Shown here in pieces: positions 37,753-45,975 of a stretch of DNA of 64,000 nucleotides. Source of the DNA: Chroococcidiopsis thermalis PCC 7203. Lineage in GTDB: Bacteria; Cyanobacteriota; Cyanobacteriia; Cyanobacteriales; Chroococcidiopsidaceae. Each line of letters opens with the position of its first letter. Position 1 is the first letter of the stretch. Location of the stretch: positions 4,700,336 to 4,764,335 of the forward strand of contig NC_019695.1 of the NCBI RefSeq assembly GCF_000317125.1. The letters run 5' to 3'. The translations under genes and the position numbers were made by a program. The notes under the pieces were generated by a model. The model made no database searches. It was given only the letters and a program-made list of their open reading frames with translations, and was not told where the DNA came from.

Positions 37753-40700
37753 ATGGTTCATGTCAAGCGCGTAGAACTCACCAACTTCAAGTCCTTTGGT
37801 GGCACGACGAAAATTCCTTTGCTACCAGGATTTACAGTCGTTTCAGGTCCCAACGGTTCCGGTAAATCTAATATTCTGGATGCTCTCCTGTTTTGCCTCG
37901 GTCTAGCAAGTTCCCGGGGAATGCGGGCGGAACGCCTACCCGATCTTGTCAACCACGACAAAGCCACACGCGGAAAATCGGCAGTAGAAACGCTAGTGAC
38001 GGTGACTTTCGATTTAGAGGGAGCGCTTAGCAGGGAGCAGGAAGCAGAGGGGACAAAGGTTAATGGAAATGGGAATGGGAATGGGTATTATGTTGAAGAG
38101 TTAGAGGACAAGGGAGACAAGGAAGACACGGTAGACACGGGGGAAGAAGAACCCCTCACTCCTCACTCCTCACTCCTCACCTCTAATGAATTAACAATTA
38201 CGCGCCGCTTACGAGTCACTCAACAGGGTTCGTATACGTCAACTTATTACATTAATGGTTCTACCTGTACTCAAACTGAGTTGCACGAACAACTAAGTCA
38301 GATCCGCATTTATCCTGAAGGCTACAACGTCGTGCTGCAAGGGGACGTGACGAGTATTATTTCCATGCACTCGCGAGAACGGCGGGAGATTATTGACGAA
38401 CTAGCAGGGGTAGCGAATTACGATCGCAAGATTATCCAAGCAAAAGAAACCTTAAATGAAGTTAAAGACAGGGAAGACCGCTACCGCATCGTTGAAACTG
38501 AATTAATTACCCAGCGCGATCGCCTGTCTCACGATCGCATCCAAGCTGAGAAATATCAAAAGCTGAGAATAGAATATCAGCAAAAGCAGCAGTGGGAAAT
38601 TGTTTTAGTTTGGCGATCGCTGCAACAGCAACAAGAAAAGTTGGTGGCGGAAATTCAAACGGGCGATCGAACGCTGGCTGAATTAACGACTCAACTTACT
38701 ACCCTCAACACCCAAATTCAGCAGGTAACGGCAGAATTAGACGCACTCAACGCACGAGTGAAGACTTTGGGGGAAGAAGAACTCTTATCTCTGCAATCAA
38801 CTCTAGCCACCCAGGAAGCCGAACGGCGACAGTTACAAAATCGCCAAAGAGACTTGACAAATGCTTATGAAAATGCCGGAAATGCTTACACGCAACAACA
38901 GTTAGAAATTCAACAACACCAAAATTCTCTGGTGCGGTTGCAACAACAGCAGCAAGAAATCGTTGCTCAACTTTCTAGCCTGCGTCAACAACGGGATGAG
39001 GCGCAACAAACCTTAGAAGCAAGTCGTACCGAAGCTAGTGCAGTCGCTGATGCTTCTGATGCTTGGGTACAACAACAAGCCGCGCTTAGCCGCCAAGTTG
39101 AATCTCTGCTGCAAACTGTAGAACCCCAGCGCACCGAACAAGCGCAATTAAAAGAGCGATCGCATCAATTAGAAAAGCAAATTCAAGAGCAGACTGGGTT
39201 AATTCAAACTTTAGAGCCAGAGCTGGCGACAAAGCAAACACAATTAACTGAAATAGAAACTCAATTATCGAGTCAAATTGAGCAAATTCAATCGTTAGCC
39301 CAATCTTTAGCTGCGGCTGAAGCCGAATTGCAAATTCAGCAGCAAACTCAAAATCGCTTACTTCAAGAACAACGAGACAAACAGCGCCAGTTGGATAAGT
39401 TGGAGGCGCAGTCTCAAGCCTTGCAGGAAACTCAAGGCACTTTTGCCACAAAAATTTTGCTGCAATCAGGTTTAAGCGGGATTTGTGGTTTGGTAGCCCA
39501 ACTCGGGAAAGTCGAACCTCGGTATCAACTAGCTTTAGAAATTGCAGCGGGGGCGCGGTTGGGACAATTGGTGGTAGAGGATGATGGCGTGGCGGCTTCG
39601 GGGATTGAGATCCTGAAGCAAAAACGAGGGGGGAGGGTGACGTTTTTACCCCTAAATAAAATTCAAGCCCCGCGATTTTCGCCTGCTTCGGGGTTGCGCT
39701 ATGCCAATGGTTATATCGACTATGCAATTAATTTAATCGAATGCGATCGCCGCTATCAAGATATTTTTGGCTATGTTTTTGGTAGTACGGTTGTTTTTGC
39801 CGATTTGCAATCAGCGCGTTCTCATTTAGGGCAATATCGGATCGTCACCTTAGCAGGAGAATTGTTAGAAACTAGTGGGGCGATGACTGGGGGTAGTATC
39901 AGCCAGCAAAATTCCAGTTTGCATTTCGGTACGAGCGATGCTACTGAATCCCAGGAAGTTATAGAGTTAAGAAATCGCTTGCAAGAAATCGATCGCATTT
40001 TAGCTCGGTGTGGTGAATCGATTGGTAATTTGGCAGCTAAAACTAAAAATCTATCTCAAGAATTAACAGAAGCGAAGACCAAACAAAGAGAAAATAATCT
40101 CCTGAAGGAGCAATTACAAAAAGAAATTCGCAAGCTAATTCAACAAGTGGAAACTGGGCAATCGCAACTAGCTCAGAACACAAAACAACTATCTACGGTA
40201 CAAGCTAGATTAGAGACTTTAGAACGAGATTTACCCGCACAAGAAGAACAATTACAACAATTGCGCCAAGCTTTAGTGGAGTTAGAACAATCTCAAACTA
40301 ACAGTCAATGGCAGCAAATTCAAGCCGCAATTAGACAGCAAGAACAGGAATTACAAACTAGAATCGAGATAGTTCGTAACGCCGAACAGCAATTGAAAGA
40401 CATAGAAAATCAAACTCAAAGATTGCACGAAAAAATTCAAGAATGCGAAGTGCGATCGCGAGATTACCAACAACAGCAACAAGAAAATCAAGCGCAGCAA
40501 GCTGCTGTCAATGCTCAATTACAGGAAATTGGCGAACATTTAAAGCAGATCCATACATCCTTGAAAGAAATCGAACAGCGGATGACGGCGGAAAGACAAG
40601 CACGCGATCGCGCCGAACAACAGCTGCGAGAATTGCATTTAGATCGACAACAGGTAGAATGGCAACAGCAAAAGTTGCAAGAAACGCAAACATCGCGGCG

Positions 40701-41427
40701 AGAAGATTTAGTTAACTTACAAGCACAGATTCAAATCCAAGCCGCAGAAATGCCCGATCCCCTACCAGAAGTACCAGATAAGGTAGATTTGGAACAATTG
40801 CAGAAAGAATTGCGATCGCTTGTCAAGCGGATGGAAGCAATGGAACCTGTCAATATGTTGGCGTTAGAAGAATACGAACGTACTAACGCTCGCTTAGAAG
40901 AATTGAGTCAAAAATTATTGACCCTAGAAGCCGAACGCACTGAATTGTTATTGCGGATTGAAAACTTTACCACCTTACGCCAACGAGCATTTCAAGAAGC
41001 TTTTGATGCGGTGAATGAAAACTTTCAATCTATTTTCGCCACCCTATCAGATGGGGATGGATTTCTGCAACTCGATAACCCAGAAGATCCATTTACCAGT
41101 GGACTTAATTTAGTTGCACATCCTAAAGGTAAACCCGTGCAGCGTCTCGCGTCTATGTCGGGGGGAGAAAAATCACTCACGGCGCTGAGTTTTATCTTTG
41201 CCCTACAACGGTATCGCCCATCACCTTTTTACGCCTTTGATGAGGTAGATATGTTCCTAGACGGGGCAAATGTGGAACGATTAGCTAGAATGATCGAACA
41301 ACAGGCTAAACAAGCACAGTTTATTGTCGTGAGCCTGCGCCGACCCATGATAGAATCAGCCGAACGTACAATAGGAGTAACGCAAGCGCGAGGAGCTTAC
41401 ACGCAAGTTTTAGGCATCAAATTGTAA
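37753..41427 (+). CDS. smc: Chromosome segregation protein SMC
   Basis: 1224 aa, full length. The N-terminal ATPase half has Walker A GPNGSGKSN (about 33-41). Two long coiled-coil arms rich in Gln/Glu follow (about 235-560 and 730-1060), with the SMC hinge between them (about 580-700, FGYVFGSTVVFADL). The C-terminal half has signature MSGGEKSLTALSF and Walker B FYAFDEVDMFLDGAN. It condenses and segregates DNA as a dimer, normally with ScpA/ScpB. A repeat-derived insertion (about residues 93-143) lies within the N-terminal head between strands that normally adjoin. It appears to be tolerated because the frame stays open. Confidence 0.95.
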   Translation: MVHVKRVELTNFKSFGGTTKIPLLPGFTVVSGPNGSGKSNILDALLFCLGLASSRGMRAERLPDLVNHDKATRGKSAVETLVTVTFDLEGALSREQEAEGTKVNGNGNGNGYYVEELEDKGDKEDTVDTGEEEPLTPHSSLLTSNELTITRRLRVTQQGSYTSTYYINGSTCTQTELHEQLSQIRIYPEGYNVVLQGDVTSIISMHSRERREIIDELAGVANYDRKIIQAKETLNEVKDREDRYRIVETELITQRDRLSHDRIQAEKYQKLRIEYQQKQQWEIVLVWRSLQQQQEKLVAEIQTGDRTLAELTTQLTTLNTQIQQVTAELDALNARVKTLGEEELLSLQSTLATQEAERRQLQNRQRDLTNAYENAGNAYTQQQLEIQQHQNSLVRLQQQQQEIVAQLSSLRQQRDEAQQTLEASRTEASAVADASDAWVQQQAALSRQVESLLQTVEPQRTEQAQLKERSHQLEKQIQEQTGLIQTLEPELATKQTQLTEIETQLSSQIEQIQSLAQSLAAAEAELQIQQQTQNRLLQEQRDKQRQLDKLEAQSQALQETQGTFATKILLQSGLSGICGLVAQLGKVEPRYQLALEIAAGARLGQLVVEDDGVAASGIEILKQKRGGRVTFLPLNKIQAPRFSPASGLRYANGYIDYAINLIECDRRYQDIFGYVFGSTVVFADLQSARSHLGQYRIVTLAGELLETSGAMTGGSISQQNSSLHFGTSDATESQEVIELRNRLQEIDRILARCGESIGNLAAKTKNLSQELTEAKTKQRENNLLKEQLQKEIRKLIQQVETGQSQLAQNTKQLSTVQARLETLERDLPAQEEQLQQLRQALVELEQSQTNSQWQQIQAAIRQQEQELQTRIEIVRNAEQQLKDIENQTQRLHEKIQECEVRSRDYQQQQQENQAQQAAVNAQLQEIGEHLKQIHTSLKEIEQRMTAERQARDRAEQQLRELHLDRQQVEWQQQKLQETQTSRREDLVNLQAQIQIQAAEMPDPLPEVPDKVDLEQLQKELRSLVKRMEAMEPVNMLALEEYERTNARLEELSQKLLTLEAERTELLLRIENFTTLRQRAFQEAFDAVNENFQSIFATLSDGDGFLQLDNPEDPFTSGLNLVAHPKGKPVQRLASMSGGEKSLTALSFIFALQRYRPSPFYAFDEVDMFLDGANVERLARMIEQQAKQAQFIVVSLRRPMIESAERTIGVTQARGAYTQVLGIKL
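38028..38180. repeat. Short-repeat insertion inside smc
   Basis: GGGAGCAGGAAGCAGAGG, GGAAATGG(GA) units, GACAAGGGA units and CTCACTCCT units succeed each other in frame. They encode a polar loop including NGNGNGNG and DKGDKEDTVDTGEE. Confidence 0.8.
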
Positions 41428-41526
41428 CCCTCAGACAACTTTGGTTGAGGATTCCATCATAATAGTATCGATCGTTAGAAAGTATTAACCGTTAACCCTG
41501 ATTCGAGATCGGGACTCCGCAAAGCA

Positions 41527-42534
41527 ATGACCTCTGAAAACACTATTAAACGCTCCGACATCTTAAATACAAAGGTGATCGCGGATGATAACGCCAAAGT
41601 ATTAGGAGTTGTCAGCCAACTATGGGTAGATATCGATCGCAGGGAGGTTGTAGCTCTTGGTTTGCGAGACAACCTGATCGCTTTTGCTAGCGTACCGCGT
41701 TATATGTACCTGAGCAGCATCAGCAAAATCGGCGATGTGATTTTGGTGGAGAACGAAGACGCGATCGAAGATATTGATGTAGAGATTTACAGCAACTTAG
41801 TTAATTGTGAAGTCATTACAGAAACAGGTCAACCCTTGGGGCGGGTGCGTGGCTTTACATTTAACGCTCAAACAGGCAAAATTTACTCCCTAATTATCGC
41901 TTCGCTGGGTTTACCCCAGATCCCCGACCAGGTAATTAGTACTTATGAATTGCCAATTGAAGAAGTTGTTAGCAGTGGACCCAATCGGCTAATTGTATTT
42001 GAAGGTGCTGAAGAAAGAATTAATCGTCTGAGTGTTGGGGTGTTAGAAAGGCTTGGTATTGGTAAAGCACCTTGGGAGAAAGAAGAAGACGAGTACTATA
42101 CTCCCACAGCAGTGCGACCGGAAAACCAGCTAGGAAGTGGCGTACCGTTGCAAGCACCAAAAGCCCAACCTTTAAAGACAACTCAACCTGCGGTACAGGA
42201 AGCCTGGGATGAGGATGAATACGAGTATGAAACAGTCCAACCTCGGATCGAACAGCAGCCATTACGCCGCCAGCAGTACGAACCCAACAGATACGATCGC
42301 GATTTAGAGGAAGAAGAAAACTGGAGTGAAGCGTCGGGAAGCGATCGCTATACGCCTGCACCTCCACCCCGCTACCCCGAACCCCAGCCGTTTGAACCAA
42401 AGCCATACACAGCACCGAAAGATTTGGATGACGATCTCGACGGTGACGCTTGGGGAGAAGATGAGGAACCGCAGCCTTTGAATATTCCCAAGAAAATCAA
42501 GCAACCAGAATACGAAGAAGAAGGCGGCTATTAG
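41527..42534 (+). CDS. PRC-barrel domain protein
   Basis: 335 aa. Two PRC-barrel domains cover about residues 8-80 (RSDILNTKVIADDNAKVLG) and 95-165 (NCEVITETGQPLGRVRGFTF). A long acidic, proline-rich disordered tail of about 160 residues follows. The family occurs in cyanobacteria as a thylakoid or cytosolic protein of unknown role. PRC barrels elsewhere mediate RNA-processing or photosynthetic-reaction-centre contacts. It lies 99 bp after smc on the same strand and may be co-transcribed. Confidence 0.85.
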   Translation: MTSENTIKRSDILNTKVIADDNAKVLGVVSQLWVDIDRREVVALGLRDNLIAFASVPRYMYLSSISKIGDVILVENEDAIEDIDVEIYSNLVNCEVITETGQPLGRVRGFTFNAQTGKIYSLIIASLGLPQIPDQVISTYELPIEEVVSSGPNRLIVFEGAEERINRLSVGVLERLGIGKAPWEKEEDEYYTPTAVRPENQLGSGVPLQAPKAQPLKTTQPAVQEAWDEDEYEYETVQPRIEQQPLRRQQYEPNRYDRDLEEEENWSEASGSDRYTPAPPPRYPEPQPFEPKPYTAPKDLDDDLDGDAWGEDEEPQPLNIPKKIKQPEYEEEGGY

Positions 42535-42584
42535 GAAAGTCAAAAGTCAAAAGTTAAAAGTCAAAATGTAATTCATTATCTAAA

Positions 42585-42613
42585 TGTAGAGGCGTTACAT
42601 GTAACGTCTCTTC
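42585..42613. repeat. GACGTTACATGTAACGTC palindrome, copy 5
   Basis: Arms TGTAGAGGCGTTACA/TGTAACGTCTCTTCG, followed by TTTTTT. It sits between converging genes and may act as the terminator of the PRC-barrel transcript. Confidence 0.8.
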
Positions 42614-42627
42614 GTTTTTTATGCGAT

Positions 42628-43917
42628 TTACGCCTGAGCATCTAGTGGTAGCAACACGCGAAAGCTGCTACCAGCACCTAATCTACTGCTGACTTTTATT
42701 TCACCTTTGTGCTGTTGGACGATCGCTTGTGCGATCGCTAGCCCTAAGCCTAAACCGTCTTTTTCAGATTTAGCTGCATCGGCTCGCCAAAAGCGCTGAA
42801 AAATCAGTGGTAGAGAATCTGGTGGAATACCAATTCCCGTATCTTCGATCCGAATCACGGCAAATCGTTGCTCTTGTTCTAAAAATAACGCCACTCTTCC
42901 CCCGTCGGTTGTGTACTTGAGTGCGTTATCTAAAAGATTAGAAAATAAGCGGCTGAGTTTATGGCTGTCGCCTTTCACGACTATACCAGTACGTAAATGT
43001 GGGGTGAACTGAATTTGCTTACTTTGAGCTTGTGGTTCAAAGCGTTCGACTAAATCTTGCAGTAACTCTTCTAAGCGAATCGGTGCAAAGTTAAAATCGC
43101 GATCGAGGCGATCGCTTGCGATATTTGCCCTAGATAAAAATAGTAAATCTTCTACTAAATGAATGATTTGCTCGTTGGCGCGATCGATAATTGCTAACTT
43201 TCTCACCTGAGTTAAACTTAACTCTTCTGGACTATTACGTAACAAATCTACTGTAGTACTAATCGCCGTTAGGGGATTGCGTAGTTCGTGCGCTACATCT
43301 CCGGTAAAGTGTTTTAATCGCCTTAAGTTACGTTGCATTGGTTGGAGAGTGAGCCAAGTTAAACCAATACCGCTAATGCTACTTAATAGTAATACTGTAA
43401 CTCCTCCCACAATCAGACCCGATCGCAGTTGATCTAACTTCCAGATCAAATCTTGAGTAGACTCGCTAGCGCGAATATATCCTTCTAAGCGTAAGGTGGT
43501 TTTATCTCGATCTTCGGTATAAACAGCAATAGAAAAAGTCCGAACTTGTCCTTGTTGCTGTAGGATTGGAAAGCCCTCTTGTAAACCATCAACTAAGGCT
43601 TGCGACAATGACGAATTAGCAAAAAATTTTCCCTCTTTCGCTAAGAGCTTACCTTTAGGATTAAACCATTCGAGGCTTTGATTGTGGCGAAATAACTCTT
43701 GCCAAGGAAGTTCATCATCTAATCTTTGAATTCCTCGGCTTTTGATGATTCGCAAACTAGGAATAGCAGCTTCAGCCAAAATCTGTAAGCGATCGTTTAA
43801 CTGTTGCTCTAGACTACGGCTAAAAAAGATATAAATAGCTGTACTAGAAGCGCCAAATATAGCGGACATTACTAATAAATAAGTTAGTAAAAATAGCCAG
43901 CGTAATGATTGAAACAT
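42628..43917 (-). CDS. Sensor histidine kinase, RppB/NrsS-like
   Basis: 429 aa. One membrane helix near 8-30, a periplasmic/extracytoplasmic sensor region of about 150 residues (AEAAIPSLRIIKSRG, RLEGYIRASESTQD) and a second helix near 178-198. The HisKA box is GDVAHELRNPLTAIS and the HATPase_c domain has NLLDNALKYT, DTGIGIPP and GLGLGLAIAQAI. The sensor region and length match the RppB group of cyanobacterial kinases, whose partners are RppA-type OmpR regulators. Such a regulator is encoded at 48522, across the carbonic-anhydrase/PxcA/bestrophin genes. The signal is unknown (redox or metal in characterised relatives). Confidence 0.9.
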   Translation of the reverse strand: MFQSLRWLFLLTYLLVMSAIFGASSTAIYIFFSRSLEQQLNDRLQILAEAAIPSLRIIKSRGIQRLDDELPWQELFRHNQSLEWFNPKGKLLAKEGKFFANSSLSQALVDGLQEGFPILQQQGQVRTFSIAVYTEDRDKTTLRLEGYIRASESTQDLIWKLDQLRSGLIVGGVTVLLLSSISGIGLTWLTLQPMQRNLRRLKHFTGDVAHELRNPLTAISTTVDLLRNSPEELSLTQVRKLAIIDRANEQIIHLVEDLLFLSRANIASDRLDRDFNFAPIRLEELLQDLVERFEPQAQSKQIQFTPHLRTGIVVKGDSHKLSRLFSNLLDNALKYTTDGGRVALFLEQEQRFAVIRIEDTGIGIPPDSLPLIFQRFWRADAAKSEKDGLGLGLAIAQAIVQQHKGEIKVSSRLGAGSSFRVLLPLDAQA

Positions 43918-44185
43918 TGAATAATTATGCTTACCTCAACTCAATTAGATATCGCTCTCAATTTTTAGAGAAAGTGAGATGCGATGTGTTTTATTTCAAC
44001 TTGAATCGTACATGAGAATAGTGTAAAAAAGGTAATAAAACAGCGACTTCAATATTACATTACGATCGTGAACTTAACATGAAGACTTTATGAGAAAGCT
44101 CTCATTTTTTCATAACAAGGCTTCAGTTATCTACTGCTTCCGTTGAGCCACGGGAGACAAATTTTTTCAAAACTACGCAACAAGA

Positions 44186-44226
44186 GATCCCCCCAACCCC
44201 CCTTATTAAGGGGGGTTGGGGGGATC
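44186..44226. repeat. Full-length 41-bp C6-AA-C6 palindrome
   Basis: GATC-C6-AA-C6-TTATTAA-G6-TT-G6-GATC type, symmetrical over its length. The LRAT-flanking copies are half-elements of the same family. Confidence 0.9.
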
Positions 44227-44454
44227 TCATTTAGTACAGAGATAAACAGAATTAGTATAAGTCTGTCATGAGTTATTGGTTATAAAGTCATTGATAGTTC
44301 TTCAAATGAACTACGGCGTAGATGAGAAAGTGAGATGTCAGAACGCTGAGATACTTGCCTTGGTTCAAATGCCGTGTCTGTAAAGTACATGAGACGAGAA
44401 AAACTCAACTAGCGAGATTCTCCGCTTGGCGAGATAAAGCGCTTTTTCACCTAT

Positions 44455-44478
44455 TCTCAACTTTGTCTCAACTTTGTC
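44455..44478 (+). promoter_or_regulatory. Direct-repeat operator upstream of the CA-PxcA-bestrophin cluster
   Basis: TCTCAACTTTG occurs twice in perfect tandem (44455-44465, 44466-44476), giving two CTTTGTC cores 11 bp apart and continuing as TCACTTTTTT. It lies 92 bp upstream of the ATG. OmpR-family regulators bind such 10-11-bp-phased direct repeats. Related repeats precede the genes at 49517 and 60617. Confidence 0.55.
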
Positions 44479-44569
44479 ACTTTTTTATTCCAGGTTTATT
44501 ACATTTATTGGTTTAACTTATGACATGCATAAGGAAATTCCCAAGTCAAACCACGAAAGAGGTAATCCC

Positions 44570-45253
44570 ATGAGCAACATCTTCTCTATCAAAAGCGATC
44601 GCACCCAGCAGTCTGCTAACGTTCACGCTAATGTGCTGGCATCCTTCAATCAAGAACAAAATTCGCCAAAAATCGACTTTACCACTTACATTCACCCTCT
44701 AGCTGCCGTAATTGGTAACGTTTATCTTGGTAAGCGAGTCATGGTAGCTCCCGCAGCATCAGTACGAGGTGATGAAGGACAACCGATTTGGGTAGGAGAT
44801 GATGTCAACGTACAAGATTGCGTAGTGCTTCATGCTTTAGAAACTCACGTCAATGGTGAAATGGTGCATGAGGCTGTCGTAGAAGTTGAAGGTAACTTCT
44901 ATGGAGTATACATCAGCGATCGCGTTTCCCTGGCGCATCAATGTCAAGTCCACGGTCCAGCCAGCATTGGTACTGATACTTTTGTCGGAATGCAATCTTT
45001 AGTATTTCGAGCCACAGTCGGCAATAACTGCGTTATCGAACCCAAAGCTTTAGTCATGGGAGTTAATATCGCCGATGGCAGATACGTCCCCGCAGGTTCT
45101 CTGATTACTACACAAGAAGCTGCTGACAACTTACCCTTAATTACTAACGAATATCCCCTCAGATTCCTCAATCAAGCCGTGGTTCACGTCAACACGCAGC
45201 TAGCCACTGGCTATCAAGGCATTGGTAATGCTGAGCAATTGAAAGCAGCATAG
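44570..45253 (+). CDS. Gamma-class carbonic anhydrase / CcmM N-terminal-domain-like protein
   Basis: 227 aa from the ATG at 44570, chosen because GAAAGAGG precedes it at 7 nt. Longer upstream frames run into the operator. A left-handed beta-helix of hexapeptide repeats carries the three zinc-ligand histidines VLHAL, LAHQCQVHG (His-x4-His), and GGYVPAGSLITT-like PAGSLITTQEAADNLP. The last part closely follows CcmM (VPSGMVITTQQQADRLP). It lacks the RuBisCO-small-subunit-like repeats of full CcmM. It is therefore either a soluble gamma-CA or a carboxysome-type CcmM relative. It is the first gene of a cluster with PxcA and a bestrophin. Confidence 0.85.
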   Translation: MSNIFSIKSDRTQQSANVHANVLASFNQEQNSPKIDFTTYIHPLAAVIGNVYLGKRVMVAPAASVRGDEGQPIWVGDDVNVQDCVVLHALETHVNGEMVHEAVVEVEGNFYGVYISDRVSLAHQCQVHGPASIGTDTFVGMQSLVFRATVGNNCVIEPKALVMGVNIADGRYVPAGSLITTQEAADNLPLITNEYPLRFLNQAVVHVNTQLATGYQGIGNAEQLKAA

Positions 45254-45256
45254 TTA

Positions 45257-45290
<34 letters not shown>

Positions 45291-45338
45291 GATCCCCTAC
45301 GCACTACTCACCACGCACCACTCACTACTCACTTCACC

Positions 45339-45575
45339 ATGACACCCAAACTGAAATTAGTTACCACCAACGGTCAAGCAGCATCGCGTCAACCACTGTC
45401 TATGGCTGTTGGCATTCCCAATCAAAAACATATCCCTGCTGGAGCAATAATTACTAGCCAGTCAGATGTAGAAAGTTTACCCATTGTTGCTCAGAGTCAC
45501 CGCTCTCAAAATAGCTACCGTCAAATTAACTCCTGTCAAAAAGGCAAACACCCTCTGCTAAAACTTGTTGCCTAA
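45339..45575 (+). CDS. Fragment-like small protein resembling the gamma-CA C-terminus
   Basis: 78 aa. Its MAVGIPNQKHIPAGAIITSQ plus DVESLPIV aligns with MGVNIADGRYVPAGSLITTQ plus AADNLPLI of the preceding protein. The beta-helix core and zinc histidines are missing. It could be the relic of a duplicated gene or a small accessory subunit capping the beta-helix trimer. No clear ribosome-binding site precedes the ATG. It sits 85 bp after the carbonic anhydrase, beyond a heptamer repeat. Confidence 0.55.
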   Translation: MTPKLKLVTTNGQAASRQPLSMAVGIPNQKHIPAGAIITSQSDVESLPIVAQSHRSQNSYRQINSCQKGKHPLLKLVA

Positions 45576-45612
45576 ACACTCACCCTGCAAGTATGGAGAG
45601 GAGGACTGAGGG

Positions 45613-45975
45613 ATGAGTATGCACTGTCCCGAACAGTTACGATCCTTGACGAGTAGCATACTGATGACATTACTACGCAACCAAGACATCGTTTGCCCCA
45701 CAGTCACATTTATTACACGAGTTCCCATCCCAGCCGTACTCATTGGCATCCAAAAGCAGTGGTCGATCGCCTATAAAAGAGTTTCAGGTAACAGCGATCG
45801 CCTCACGCAGAATTTAGTCCAAAATGCACTCCAAACACCCCAGTTGCAGCATGACTTCTACCTTCTTCAACAAATCCACAGACTCCCTTTCTCAACTCAA
45901 AGGAAAAATCTTTGGTACGCCAGAGCGATCGCTAGAACAAGCGTATCAAGCCGCGCTGAGCATAAAATCGATTGA
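45613..45975 (+). CDS. Doubtful small ORF with strong ribosome-binding site
   Basis: GGAGAGGAGGACTGAGGG precedes the ATG at 45613, one of the best Shine-Dalgarno sequences in the window. The first 75 or so codons (hydrophobic near LLRNQDIVCPTVTFITRVPIPAVLIGI) precede pxcA. The last 40 codons merely read pxcA out of frame. It may be a leader ORF coupled to pxcA, a short membrane peptide, or a frameshifted N-terminal extension of pxcA. The evidence is weak beyond the ribosome site. Confidence 0.35.
   Translation: MSMHCPEQLRSLTSSILMTLLRNQDIVCPTVTFITRVPIPAVLIGIQKQWSIAYKRVSGNSDRLTQNLVQNALQTPQLQHDFYLLQQIHRLPFSTQRKNLWYARAIARTSVSSRAEHKID

Larger units (their letters stand above)
43918..44569. other. 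Regulatory intergenic region between kinase and carbonic anhydrase-like gene
   Basis: About 650 bp between divergent genes. It holds the large C6-AA-C6 palindrome at 44186-44226, a perfect 11-bp direct repeat at 44455-44476 that overlaps the likely promoter, and a short leader to the ATG at 44570. No other gene is visible. Confidence 0.65.

Noticed and set aside
39086-39727. 213-codon minus-strand ORF inside smc
   Set aside because: Antisense of the coiled-coil and hinge region of SMC. It is open because CAA/GAA-rich coiled-coil codons rarely give antisense stops.
42020-42415. 131-codon minus-strand ORF within the PRC-barrel gene
   Set aside because: Shadow of the disordered tail, with no recognisable protein features.
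44186-44226. Palindrome as an insertion sequence end
   Set aside because: No transposase gene or target duplication is visible. It is kept as a palindromic repeat only.
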